NCBI GenBank assembly: GCA_028753945.1
Contig: JAPNXP010000006.1
Span: forward strand, 2,294,001 to 2,358,000
DNA: 64,000 nucleotides
From: Hexactinellida sp. DTS-2022
Lineage: Eukaryota; Porifera; Hexactinellida
Direction of reading: 5' to 3'
The number at the start of each line of letters is the position of its first letter. Position 1 is the first letter of the stretch. The notes beneath the pieces are model-generated. The model made no database searches and was not told the DNA's origin. It saw only the letters and a program-made list of their open reading frames with translations. This document shows, piece after piece, positions 35,322 through 47,949 of the stretch. The translations under genes were made by a program, and so were the position numbers.

Positions 35322-35700
35322 TGGCCACACCTGTATACATAGAGGGCTGAAATTGGCATGCAAGTGCCGAGTGACTGTCTAATTTGCACCTGGGGTTACG
35401 ATTTTTGATCAAATTATTTTAATAGCTATTTAAACTAATTATGGCTCATAAAATGAAATAATTATTTTTCAGTTTGATAGAATTTACATGTACGGATAGT
35501 GAATTAAATTCTACACCTTTTGGCAAATCACAAATGTTCAATTTGGCCTAGGTTTGTACCATAATTTGGGTACCAATCTTCTGTGTTTCCTCACATTTCA
35601 GATTCAGTAAAACTTATAAATCAATTCCATTGTTCTAACTTGTAATAATTATATTGAATCGTGAGCTACGTAATATAAGGACTGGAATCAACAATAAAAA
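35322..35700 (+). repeat. Composite repeat X, continuation after the P-type insertion
   Basis: Block C (TTTGCACCTGGGGTTACG, AAATTCTACACCTTTTGG, TGTGTTTCCTCACA) matches 300-445 and 1000-1300 on the other strand and 40130-40400. It begins CCACACCT directly after the TGG duplication. Confidence 0.8.
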
Positions 35701-35943
35701 ATGGACCATGGATGAAACAGAAGTGCATTGGATATTTTTGTATAATACATTCAGTTAGTAACTTTACAGGTGAAATATACTATATTTAGCTGAATTTAAC
35801 TAAACGAGAAATATGCATCATGATCATATCATTGGGGTCCATTCATTGTAAATATAACGTATTAATACGTATGTGAGAAACCGTACAGAATGCAGAATAT
35901 GTGAAAAACACAATACAGATTATGTGAAAACACTACAGAAACA

Positions 35944-36560
35944 TTAAGGTTTAAATTTCTTTATTTTCCGGATATCTTTCTTTGCAGATGTTATTTCAGA
36001 GTTTATATTGCGAACCTTATTGGCTAATATACAATTAGTGCATGTAGTTAGTATCTTCCTTATGATATTCCATCCAGAATTACTACAACCATCACAGTTA
36101 TTCCTCCAATGCTCGGTATACCTATCAACCAATACGTATTCAGCTAAATGAATTAACACTTTTCTTGAAGGTGAGGAGTAGAATTGTTTCTTCAAAGATT
36201 CGTTTTCATCAAGTTTGGTAAATATTTTCCACAATACGTACAATAATTGACTCAATTACAATATCTGAAGGCCATTTCAGAGAACCACGATCGATATATC
36301 TTACAAGATCATATTTTGTAGTTTCTGAAATTTCAATATCTTTGTTCTCAGTTAGTTTTTGAACACAATGATGGCAGTTTGTGGTTTTAAGATAGGAATA
36401 TACAGCATAACCACCAATAAACACAATAAATTGAAGAATTTGAATGTCGAGGTTAATAGAGTCTAGACTTTAGAGTCTAGATCATGAATAACATCAATAT
36501 ATTGATCATAGGATATGTGAATGGGTTCATCTGCTGTTGGGGAAAATGTGTTGATAAATT
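35944..36560 (-). pseudogene. P-type transposase C-terminal fragment, copy D
   Basis: Minus-strand pieces 'FIGGYAVYSYLKT', 'VRYIDRGSLKWPSDIV' and 'CTNCILANKVRNINS' correspond to 'FISGYAAFSMMKK', 'IQLSDRGGLKWPS' and 'ASNCFLNNKAKNINL' of the main gene. A frame change near 36225 separates the two longer frames. The upstream part is cut at ~36565 by a GC-rich hAT-like end (CAGGGGCGTAGGGCC). Confidence 0.8.
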
Positions 36561-36568
36561 GCTTAAGG

Positions 36569-36719
36569 GCAGGGGCGTAGGGCCCCAAGCAAAGGTGGGG
36601 GCTCCACAACTTCAGCTCCGACGAGTTTACATTAATCCAACCCATGTAACATCGGCGTCGTAAATACGAGGGAGGGAACTTCGGGGCGCCCGGGCATAGA
36701 AATATAGGGCCTTCCCCAT
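36569..36719. mobile_element. Left part of a GC-rich hAT-like MITE
   Basis: Begins CAGGGGCGTAGGGCCCC within P-type copy D. It is interrupted by the next element; its other end is not certain. Confidence 0.5.
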
Positions 36720-37029
36720 CAGGGTCGTCGGAAGCGTGAAATCGGGGAGGGGGCAATCAGAATTTAGAGGGGGCACAGACAAAAAGCTAATTCTTAGTAG
36801 TATAAACCCAACGTGATTTTATGTCTTTTTTGATAGTTTCACTTCGGATAAGAGCAGTGGTATCATGACATTTGAACTCATGTGTATCATTGGTGTTGTT
36901 ATTTCATCTATTTGGACAGGGGAAGGGGGCACAGGCGAGGGGATGCACAAATGAGGGGGGGCACCGAGATTTTGAGGGGGGCACGTGCCCCCCTGTGCCC
37001 CCCCCTTCTCCCCCCTTCTGACGCCCCTG
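36720..37029. mobile_element. GC-rich hAT-like MITE
   Basis: Left end CAGGGTCGTC, right end (complement) CAGGGGCGTC, with an exact 8-bp duplication TTCCCCAT (36712-36719, 37030-37037). The right third is built of G/C runs and a GGGGGCACGTGCCCCC palindrome. Confidence 0.88.
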
Positions 37030-37108
37030 TTCCCCATTGGCGACGTGAATGAAGGTAGGCTCTTCGGGCCTCCAGGTAAATAAAATCCTGGTACCGTAGT
37101 TCGAACTA

Positions 37109-37805
37109 CAGTAGAACCTCCCAGATCCGGACCTCTCAGAACCGGGCAACATTTTTGTATAAGTTCAAAATTAACTCGCTATTTTTCTGCGAATTTGCCC
37201 AAAAATATAGTTTATCTCTGCAGATTTGAGGTCAAACATGTTACTAAATTAGAACCACCCTTATCTGGGCGGTAAATATTGGTTTAGATTTGGCCATATG
37301 GTAATTTAGCTACTTTATATACGATTCCTATTCGAAATTTATGAATTCATTGGGTAAATTTATACAGTAGAAGCTCGCAAATCAGCGCACTCGCAAATTG
37401 GGGCACCTCCCAAACCCGGGCAGATAGTTCCGAATTTGTTTTTATCATATATAATTCCGCTCTCGAACCGGGATAAAGCTCGCAAACCGGGACACTCTTT
37501 TTCATTGATTTGTTACTTTGATTTCATATTTGTATATTTTCTTTGTAGATAAGCTCGCAAACCGGGGCACTCTCCCAAAGTGGGGCATATTTCAGAAACT
37601 TCAAGGTGCCCCGGTTTGCGAGCTTCTACTGTACCAAGATTAAATGTCGGGGGTGCGTATCAGTTCAGACAACAGGTATTGAGACATCAGAGCATAAACA
37701 CTAGCTGATTATACAATATAAATTATGATTATTTCAATACTTGGGAAAATTCTAAGTACCGGGCATCCACCGGACGAGGCTTCCCGAATTGAGGAGATTT
37801 GACTG
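37109..37805. mobile_element. Mariner-like MITE with a second one nested inside
   Basis: The outer ends are CAGTAGAACCTCCCAGATCC and (complement) CAGTCAAATCTCCTCAATTC, diverged. The inner element 37365-37631 has ends CAGTAGAAGCTCGCAAATC / CAGTAGAAGCTCGCAAACC and TA on both sides; repeated GCTCGCAAACCGGG motifs fill its interior. Confidence 0.75.
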
Positions 37806-38431
37806 AACTTCTAGATAAGCGCATTATATATAATTGCTGACTGTACAGGGATTTAGCTCTTTTTACTGTTCTATACAGGCGTGGGGGGATTTAGTACATT
37901 TGTTTTAGGGTTCCTTTTTGGACAAAATCACTGATTGTGAGGAAATTGCAAAGAGATTAAGTTGATTTATGTGAACCTTAATGAATATAAATAGCATTAT
38001 TGTATTTCTTGCAATTCTGTCTGCATTGAGAAGATGAATGCAATGTCTTTGCGTAATTCCTCTTTGTATAAGTGCAAAGATGATTCCCAAGAAGAGCGAG
38101 CTAGAAAACCTTTTAGCTTTACCCACAGCTATTTGGCTACTAAATAGGGTGCAGGTATGACTTAACTAGGAGTTTAACCGGACTCCGAGTCAAGTCCGGG
38201 TAAATTCGGTTAAATGGGTAGCTCCTTTGGAACGCCCGTACATTTCCGGGTCCCCGGGTGGTTTACGACGCCTATGAACCTAACTAATGCTTACTAAATA
38301 TCTTTCTAAACAAAAATAGAAAATTAACAACAATTTAGACTATTTAATATTCATATTATAAATTTATAAACGAGAAATAAGAAATCAGCATACTTGTTTA
38401 CCTATAATAGCCGTTAAAGATAACTTCTAGG
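37806..38431. other. Non-coding stretch
   Basis: No gene seen. The minus-strand open frame near 37905-38126 has no recognisable features. Confidence 0.45.
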
Positions 38432-38630
38432 CAGTGATGGATCTAGAATTTACCTCAGGGGGGGGGTTACCAAAGTCCAATAGAAGTTAGGGGGGGGAAG
38501 GTAATTAACATTTCGCTTTAGTTAATTAAACCCCCTCCCTTTGAGAGGGGATCAGAAAAATCTCAGGGGGTCCTTAAGAAAATATCAGGGGGGGTAACCC
38601 ACTCCTGAGGGGGGTATAGATGAAACCCTG
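38432..38630. mobile_element. hAT-like MITE
   Basis: Ends CAGTGATGGATCTAG / CAGGGTTTCATCTAT with an exact 8-bp duplication CTTCTAGG (38424-38431, 38631-38638). G runs inside. Confidence 0.88.
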
Positions 38631-39369
38631 CTTCTAGGTTGATTTTGAATTTTCATCAATTTGTTTACCTATTTCTAAACAACAGCAACAAATATTCTTA
38701 TTAGAAATTTATAGATGCGAAATTCGTTTTCAGCATACTTGTTTACCTAATATAACATTTGTTACCAATTATAACATTTGACAGTTTTTGAGTTTATGAG
38801 CTCAGTACCATTTACGGAATACGAGTTAATTATCTCATAAACTCAAAAAGTATTAAAGTAAGGTATAGAAAATGTACTATCGATGAATAGGAAGTCACCT
38901 ATTGTGGATAGATGAGGCGTAGTCTAGTATACATAACAATTATAGTTTTGGTGTTATGGCTCATTTTAGGAAATATACATTTGCCTGACAACCGAGGAAT
39001 GTGTCAACATTCCTATTATAATTTTGATATATTTTATTTAACTAGGTCTGGGTATCATCATGTACCAATGTTGAACGTATATAACACGTTTAACTGTGTT
39101 AAAACAAGGCTTTAAAAACATGATAATTCGAACGAAAATTGACGATTACGTCATCAAATGATTACATATTTCAATTCTGAAAGGTTCTATATATCATATT
39201 CGGATGTTCCAGTATAGTTACAAAACATATTCAGGTCTACCATTACTAATAATTGAGATAAAGAAGTACCCTCTATTTTACAATGGCCTTCGACAGTATC
39301 CATAGTCCACATTTTGATAACAGTGAATAGGCCTTATTATAACATAGGTCACGTATGGATATATATATA

Positions 39370-39698
39370 CAGTCAACTCCCGTTATTTCCAAGTTGGATA
39401 TAACGGATTACCTGGCTTATAACGTAGTCTTTCAATGTTCCGGAATTCCTTGTATCTTATTACATTAATAAAACTTCGGTTACAACGAAATGGATATAAC
39501 GAAATTCCGCTTATAATGGGTCATTTAAATTCATATAGCCTCTAAGCTATTAAATTTACTCCGGTTATAAAGAACTCTTGTTATTACAACGACATTAAAA
39601 TTGTAATGAACTCTTTTTAGATCGAAATACGTACGAACTCGGGTTAAAACGAAATGAAACTAAGGTCCCGAGCACTTGGTTATAACGGGAGTTGACTG
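39370..39698. mobile_element. Mariner-like MITE
   Basis: Both ends begin CAGTCAACTCCCGTTAT. Left flank TA; the right flank is TT. Relatives lie at ~6490-6744 and ~9940-10213. Confidence 0.8.
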
Positions 39699-40079
39699 TT
39701 TGACACATTTACAATTTGAACTTGTAACCATAAATATATTGGAAACTTTGCAAGTTTCATTTAAGGTATTAATATTAAGTGATATAATTTCATAATTAGT
39801 GTCTCCCTTGCCTATTCGCGTGGAGCTCTAATAAATTTTGTGATACAGTGTATTTGGAACAATGTTTACAATCAAATAATAACCATTATTAGACTGTGAA
39901 TTAATACGAAGTGATAAATCCATCAGAGCCTAAAAGAACGAGCCCCGGGATGTAAAGTAGAGGTTAAACAATATAAGAAATGCGCCATCAGTTAATGTTG
40001 TGCGCCGGTTGTGCGCCCCAGTTCAAAAACTCTAGCTACGCCCCTGTAGTATAGTGGTCCACTATTGGTCTTAGTGCTT

Positions 40080-40875
40080 TGGTTATTAGTCCGTACTCCG
40101 TATCCTCTACACAGGACAGATTTTTATCAACTAAGAGACCAAATTTTCAGGAAATGTGTCTCATGGGTTACAGATGTGCACCTGGAGTCACGATTTTTGA
40201 TTTAAATTTTTTGGACACATTTTTGCACCTGTTTAATATTAAAACAGGAACAATAAATTGTGCGAGAATATTCAATTTATATGCATTCGATAGAGTAATT
40301 TCTACACCTTTTCACAGTGCACGAATTTTCAAATTGCGCTTCGTTTGTGCCACTTTTGAGTTAGTAATTTTCTTTGTTTACTAACACTTCAGTTCAATTG
40401 AAAGTGTTAAATCTAATTCTATTGTTTAAACTTGTGATAATTATGTTGATTCAACTTATGAGATCGAATAGGATTCTATTTTCTAATTGACAATTAAGAT
40501 TATATATTCCATTACGACGACAGATTATGTAATTATATTTCCCTCTGCAAGAATACTCTTGCACTGTTAATATACTGACGTTATTAATTATAATTAATTC
40601 AGTCAGTATATTGGGGGATAATTATCGAGTGTCGGAATTTAAATTTGATAGTAAATTTATTTAATATACTCTTTATAACAAATAATTAAACTTAATAAAT
40701 TTAAGTTGACATTGAAATTGGTGTTAAATTATTAATAATATTAATAATTATTTATACTAATTTGATTCATAGCATTAATCTCAGATTATACAAGCTAGAA
40801 ACAAACTTCAAATTTATTAATTGATCCATATGCCACGTAACACCTCTACAAATGGGTCTTGACACTTTGAGGCAT
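40080..40875 (+). repeat. Composite repeat X, copy 5
   Basis: Block C (40090-40410) and block A (40780-40870, ATGCCACGTAACACCTC, AAATGGGTCTTGACAC) in the same order as at 29140-29970. Block A breaks off at ~40872, where a hAT-like end CATATGCGCCAAGTTTGGG begins. That end is related to 48182-48489 and runs into the satellite at ~40945. Confidence 0.75.
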
Positions 40876-40944
40876 ATGCGCCAAGTTTGGGATTTTGGAG
40901 GGGGCCGTCCCCCCATGATTTTAATTGAGGGGGAGCTGGGGTGG

Positions 40945-43305
40945 AGCAATTGCACTTCGTTCATTTATAATCATTTAAGAGCTTTAAATCAAGAAAAACC
41001 AATCTTTGGTCCAATGACTGGCAAGAAACTCATAAATTCATAAATACGTTAATATATGGACGTTGACGGATTTATTTTGATTCTAAAAGTTGTTTATCAG
41101 CCAAAGTGTCCTGACAGTTACCCAGCAATTGCACTTCGCTCATTTATATTAATTTAAGAACTCTAAATCAAGAAAAACCTATTTTTGTTCCAATAACTTT
41201 AAAGAAACTCCCAAATTCATAAATACATGAATTTAAGGACGTTGCCGGCTGTGTATTATGATAATAAAGTTATTATCTTCAAAGGTGTCTAGACACTTCC
41301 CCTGAAATTGCACCTCGATAATTTACAATAATTTAAAATCTTTAAATCAAGAAAAAACAATTTGGGTCCAATGACTGTCAAGAAACTCCCAAATTCTTAA
41401 ATTCGTGAATAAAAGGACGTTGCCGGCGGATTCTTGTGAGACTAAAAGTTAATTATTAGCAAAACTGCATATAGAGTGCCCCAGCAATAGCACTTCGTTC
41501 ATTTATATTCATTTAAGAGCTTTACATCAAGAATAACCAATTTTAGGTCCAATGACTGCCAAGAAAATCCCAAATTTATAAATACATGAACTTAAGAACG
41601 TTTCCGGATTTTTCTTCTGATACTAAAAGTAATCTTTGAGCAAAAGTGTATAGAGAGTGGCCCAGCATTTGAACTTCGTTCATTTATAATCATTTAAGAG
41701 CTTTACATCAAGAAAAACAATTTTAGACCAATGACTGTCAAAAAACTCCCAAATACATAAATGCTTGAATTTAAGCACGTTTGGTTGTTTCTTTTGATAC
41801 TAAAAAGTATTTATGGTCAAAAGTGTCCAGACAGTCTCCCTGAAATTGCATTTCCTAATTTACAATCGTTTAAGAGGTTTACATCAAGAAAAACCAATTT
41901 TGGTCCAATGACCATAAAAAAAACTCCCAAATTCATAAATGCTTGAATTTAAGCACGTTGCCGGCTGTTTCTTTTTTGCTAAAAAGTTGTATAGTCAAAA
42001 GTGTCCAGACAGTCTCCCACAAATTGCACTCTGTTTATTTACATTCGTTTAAGTGTTTTAAATCAAGAAAAACCAGTTTTAGACCAATGACTGTCAAAAA
42101 ACTCCCAAATACATAAATGCTTGAATTTAAGCACGTTTGGTTGTTTCTTTTGAAACTAAAAAGTATTTATGGTCAAAAGTGTCCAGACAGTCTCCCTGAA
42201 ATTGCACTTCGTTTATTTACATTCATTTAAGAGTTTTAAATAAAGAAAAAGGAATTTTGGACCAATAACTGTCAAAAAACTCCCAAATTTATAAATACAT
42301 TAATTTAAGGACGTTCTGGGCTTATTCTTTTGTTGCTAAAGGGTTCTTCCAGCAAAAGTGTATAGAGAGTGCCCCAGCAATTGCACTTGGTTCATATATA
42401 TTCATTTAAGCGCTTTAAATCAAGAAAAACTAATCTTTGGTCCAATGACTATCAAGAAACTCCAAAATTCATAAATGCGTGAATATAAGCCGTAGACGGC
42501 TGTTTATTTTGTTGCTAAAAAGTATTTATGGTCAAAAGTGTCCAGACAGTGCCCCAGAAAATGAAATTCGTTCATTTATATTCATCTAAGAACTTTATAT
42601 CAAGAAAAACTAATTTATAGTCCAATGACTGTCAAGAAACTTCCAAATTTATAAATACGTGAATAAAAGGACGTTGCCGGCGGTTTCTTGTGATACTAAA
42701 AGTTAATTATTAGCAAAAGTGTATATAGAGTGCCCCAGAAATTGCACCTCAATCATTTACATTCATTCAAGAGGTTTACATTAAAAATAACCACTTTTTG
42801 GTCCGATGAATGTCAAGAAACTCCCAAATTCATAAATACATTAAATTAAGGACGTTGCCGGCAGTTTCTTTTTATACTAATAGTTATTTCTCGACAAAGT
42901 TGTCCACAAAGTTCCCCTGAAATTGCACTTCGTTCATTTATATTCATTTAGAAGCTTTAAATCAAGAAAAACTAATTTTTGTCCAATGACTCTCAAGAAA
43001 CTCCCAAATTCATAAATACTTGAATATAATGACGTTGCCGGCGGTTACTTGTGATACTATAAGTTACTTAATTGCAAAAGTGTATATAGAGTGCATCAGC
43101 AATTCCACTTCGTTCATTTATATTCATTTAAGAGCTTTATATCAAGAAAAACCAATTTTTATTCCAATTACTCTCCAAAAAATCTCCCAAATTCATAAAT
43201 ACGTTCATTTAAGGACATAGCGGGCTGTTTCTTATGATGCTAAAAAGTATTTATGGTCAAAGTGTCCAGACAGTCTCCCTGAAATTGCACTTCGTTTATT
43301 ACATT
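40945..43305 (-). repeat. ~180-bp satellite array, minus orientation
   Basis: Fourteen monomers. The segment GCAATTGCACTTCGTTCATT recurs at about 40949, 41129, 41308, 41488 and so on to 43286, a period close to 179.6 bases. Each monomer has TCAAGAAAAACC, 'CAATGACTGTCAAGAAACTC', GGACGTTGCCGGC and GTGTCCAGACAGT. Some monomers form longer units: the segments starting at 41727 and 42088 are almost identical two monomers apart. No protein coding. Confidence 0.95.
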
Positions 43306-46300
43306 TTCCAGGGACACAGTCTGGACACCTTTAAAGATTAACAAACTTTTGCAATAAAAGAAACAGCCCGAAACGTGCTAATTTAACTTATTTATCCATT
43401 TGGGAGTTTTTTGTCAGTCATTGACCAAAATTGATTGTTCTTGATTAAAAGCTCTTAAATGAATGTAAACGAACGTAATGCAATTTCAGGGAGACTGTGT
43501 GGACACCTTTGATGATGTATAATTTTTAGCAACAAAAGAAACAGCCGACAACGTCCTTAAATTAACGTATTATCCAATTGTGAGTTTTTTGACGAGTGTT
43601 TGGAATAAAAAATGATGTTTCTTCATATATAGCTCATAAATTAATGTAAATAAAGGAAGTGCAATTTCCGGGGCACTGTCGGGACACCTTTGACGACTAA
43701 AAATTTTTGATCCAAAGAAAGACGCCGCTATGCCCTTAAATTGACGTATTTATCAATTTGTGAGTTTTTTGACGAGTAATTGGAATAAATAATGGTTTTT
43801 CTCCATTTATAGTTCATAAATGAATGTAAATGAACGAAGTGCAATTTCTGGGGACCTGTACTACACTTGTAACGATAGTTAATTATTTTTTAACTAAAAA
43901 GAAAATACAGCCTACGTCCTAAAAAAATCACGCAATTATCAATTGGGATTTTTTTGACTAGTAATTGGGGAAAAATGGTTTTTCTCCATTTATAGCTCTT
44001 AAATGAATCGAAATGAACGAAGTGCAATTTCTGGGGCACTGTCTGGACTCTTTTGACGATATAAAAAATTTTTGCATCAAAAAATAAAATCAGCCTACGT
44101 CCTTAAAATTTAAGTATTTATCTATTTGGGAGTTTTTGACAGTAGTTGGGCCGAAATAGGCTTTTTCTTGATTCAAACTACTTAAATGAATGTAAACGAA
44201 CGAAGTGCACATTCAGGGGCACAGTCTGTGCTTTTGAATATTATAAATTTTTCCATCAAACGAAACAGCGCGCAAAGTCCTTAAATTAATGCAATTATCT
44301 ATTTGGGAGTTTTTTGACAGTTGTTGGACAGAAATAGGGTTTTCTTGATCTAAAGCACTTTAATGAATGTAAACGAACGAAGTGCACATTCAGGGGCACA
44401 GTCTGTCCTTTTGAAGATTATAAATTTTTCCATCAAACGAAACAGCGCTCAACGTCCTTAAATTAATGCAATTATCTATTTGGGGGTTTTTTGACAGTTG
44501 TTGGGCAGAAATAGGGTTTTCTTGATCTAAAGCACTTTAATGATTGTAAACGAACGAAGTGCACATTCACGAGTCACTGTCTGGACAACTTTGACGATTA
44601 ATAATATTTTGCATCATAAGAAACAGCACTCTATGTTGTTAAATTGACGTTTTAACCATTTGGCAGTCTTTTGAAAGTTATTGTGCCAAAAAATGATTTT
44701 TCTTGATTTAAAGCTCTTAAATGATTGTAAACGAACGAAGTGCACATTCACGGGTCACTTTCTGGACAACTTTGACGATAAATACCTTTTTGCATCGGAA
44801 GAAACAGCCCGCTAAGTCGTTAAATTGACGTATTTATCTATTTGGGAGTTTTTTGACAATTATTGGGCCAAAAAATGATTTTCTTGATTTAATGCTCCTA
44901 AATTATTCTAGACGAACGAATTGCACTTTCACGGGAACAGTCTGGACTCGTTTGACGATAGAATATTTTTTGCATCATAAGAAATAGCCCGCTATTTCCT
45001 TTGATTGACATATTTCTCAATTTGGGAGTTTTATGACGAGTAATTGGAATAAAAAATGGTTTTTCTACACATACACACGTATAGCTCATAAATGAATGTA
45101 AACTTACGAAGTTCAATTTCAGGGGCACTCTCTGAACACCTTTGACTATAAATATTTTTTGCATCATAATAAACAGCACTCTTAGAGTCTATGTTGGTAA
45201 ATTGACGTTTTAACCATTCGGGAGTCTTTTGAAGGTTTTTGAGCCAAAAAATGGTTTTTCTTCATATATAGCTCATAAATGAATGTAAACTAACGAAGTT
45301 TAATTTCGGGGGCACTCTCTGAACACCTTTGACTATAAATATTTTTTGCATCATAAGAAACAGCACTCTATGTTGTTTAATTTACGTTTTAACCATTTGG
45401 CAGTCTTTTGAATGTTATTGTGCCAAAAAATGATTTTTCTTGATTTAAAGCTCTTAAATGATTGTAAACGAACGAAGTGCACATTCACGGGTCACTTTCT
45501 GGACAACTTTGACGATAAATACCTTTTTGCATCGGTAGAAACAGCCCGCTATGCCCTTAAATTGACGTATTAATCAATTTGGGACTTTTTTGACGAGTAA
45601 TTGGGATTAAAATTGGTTTTTCATCATCTATAGCTCATAATTTAATGTAAACGAACGAAGTGCACTTTCACGGGCACAGTCTCGGATATTGTGACGATAA
45701 ATATTTTTTTGCATCGTTAGAACAGCTCGCTATCTCCTTAGATTGATGTATATATCAATTAGGGACTTTATTGACCAGTAATTCAAATAAAAAATGGTTT
45801 TTCTTCATTTATAGCTCATAGATGAATGTAAATGAACGAATTGCAATTTCGCGGGCACTGTGACAGTGTCTGGACACTTGTCAAGATAATTAATTACTAT
45901 TCATCAAAATAAACTGCCAGCAACGAGCTTTTATTCACGAATTTTTGAATTTGGGAATTTTTGACAGTTAATTGGCCAAAAAATGGTTTTTCTTGATTTA
46001 TAGCTCATAAATGAATTTAAATGAACGAAGTGCAATTTCAGGGTTACTTTCTGGACGGTTTTTGACGATGTTTAATTTTTTGCATCATAATAAACTTCCC
46101 GCTATGTCCTTAGATTGACGTATTTATCAATTTGGAAATTTTTTGGCGAGTAATTGGGATAAAAATTGGTTTTTCTTCATTTAAAGCTCCTTAATGAATG
46201 TAAACGAACGAAGTGCACTTTCACGTCACAGTCTGGAATCTTTTGGAAATAAATATTTTTTCCCATCATTAAATGAATGTAAATGAACGAAGTGCAATTT

Positions 46301-46371
46301 CAGGGGCACTGTCTGGACTCTTTTGACGATAAATAATTTTTTGCATAAAAGAAACAGCCGGCAAAGTCCTT
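43306..46371 (+). repeat. ~182-bp satellite array, plus orientation
   Basis: The same monomer on the other strand (AAACGAACGAAGTGCAATTT, GGGGCACTGTCTGGAC, TTTGGGAGTTTTTTGACAG), about 17 units with a mean period of ~182 bases. The last units are truncated near 46260. A higher-order repeat of ~737 bases (four monomers) is visible: GCATCATAAGAAACAGCACT recurs at ~44611 and ~45348 with long matching flanks. Confidence 0.95.
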
Positions 46372-46690
46372 AAAATATTATTGCGTTGCTAGGAATAAAC
46401 AATGGACAAGTGACCCCTTAAACGATGTGGAATTTAGATGTGGACAACGCATCTTGCCGTTAAAAGTTGACCAGAATTGATTTTGAATAAGTTCGCGTTC
46501 GGGGTAATATCGTCGATTTATTAGAATGCCGCAATTTACAATTCACGATGACATCGAAAATGTTTCCGTTCGTCTTGGGGCCGCGGAAAAATAATATCCT
46601 GGTTCATAAAGATTTCGTGAAAAAATTTGCTACATTTGTCCAGCGTGTCCTGATTCGGCTAAAATTAGATCTTAAGCGACCTGACTATGA
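46372..46690 (+). repeat. Solitary copy of the P-type terminal repeat
   Basis: Begins ATTGCGTTGCTAGG and AAGTGACCCCTTAAACGA, continues GGGGCCGCGGAAAA and ends AAGCGACCTGACTA followed by TGA. It is the complement of the left end of the 30654-35321 element, including the sequence just inside it. No partner end is seen to its left, where the satellite abuts it directly. Confidence 0.85.
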
Positions 46691-47264
46691 CTATGAGGGA
46701 CATTTTAGATAATGATGATAAACCTACATATTCTCAAATATTTCGTGAATTCCTTTCCAGTCGTATTTATTACGAATAGTGTTCATTCCTTCCGGGATGA
46801 GTGACATCGTGATACAAACAGATAATGTTATTAATCTCGGAGACAATAGGAATCTCAACATATTTCATTCCCCCATTCTTCACCTTATAGTCTAATATTC
46901 AATAAAATTACTAACGATTATTTTATTGTCTAATATTCAATAAGATTACTAACCTACTAACTAGAGTGACTCTACTCCGAAATTTTACATTCATCAACAT
47001 GTTATGTTGTACCGAAACACATCCACTTCCTGACAAAATTCTTCTTTTGATATCTACCACATTAAATTTCATCAGGAATAAGTTTACTGGAAAGGTAGTC
47101 CAGGTTCTGTTCGTACTCAGTAGCATCCACAATTTCCAAAAAGTCAAATGTTGATATTGAAAGTAGATAGTTGAGAAAATTTAGAACAAAGAAGTGTCAG
47201 TGGTAAAATATAGAATGATAGTAATGTATTTATACTGAAGAATAGTGGAATAAGGGTGAGATAT
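46691..47264. other. Non-coding stretch with a short duplication
   Basis: Near 46890-46955 a ~30-base phrase GTCTAATATTCAATAARATT is repeated 41 bases apart. No gene seen. Confidence 0.5.
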
Positions 47265-47268
47265 TTAA

Positions 47269-47949
47269 GGTTGCAGTATACTTTTAAGCACTTTTTCTAA
47301 AGTTTTTTGCAGATTTGAAAGATCTTTTTTGTTTTAGATTCCCTGCTGCGAGATCTATCCAAAGATGCAATAATATTCGACCTTGGTAACATGGAGAAAA
47401 TTTAAATTTTTTATAAACACACTTTCTTGGGATACACAAGTTTTTTCCTCTTAATGATTAAGACTTGTTTCCTGTTTTATTACATAGAGAAGCTTCTAAT
47501 ATATCATGTGAATGTACAACTTCTTTTTGATTACTTATGAGTCCAATTTTTCATCAATAACAGTCGACATCACTTTTTTTATCATTAGGAAATATAATAT
47601 AATTAGAAAGAAAAGTCACAAATGAAATTCGCTACATAGACAAGATAGAACTAATTGAGAGCTGTCCAAAACCGTTGAGATTTTGTTTCTAGGTTGTATA
47701 TGAAGGCAAAATGTGTTTCCCAAATTGACAAAAGTTGCGGCTGGAGATGGCGGTGTCAGAAAAAAATGAGCCCCTACAGGAGTGGCTTAGGTGGAGGTCA
47801 CAAAAAAGTCGGTATTATTAAAAGTTTTCTATATTTTTCTACAAAGTTTGGAATAGAGATGCGGCATAGGCTGTTCTATCCAGAAATGAAATAAAACCTA
47901 TAAGTGGCAAAATACCCGAAATTGGTAAATTTAAAGGTATACTGCAACC
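47269..47949. mobile_element. TTAA-type MITE
   Basis: Ends GGTTGCAGTATACTTTTAA / GGTTGCAGTATACCTTTAA (complement), TTAA at 47265-47268 and 47950-47953. No transposase. Small open frames inside have no known features. Confidence 0.88.

Noticed and set aside
40945-46371. CENP-B box in the satellite monomer
   Set aside because: A CTTCGTT core is present but the rest of the 17-bp consensus (CGGG side) is not.
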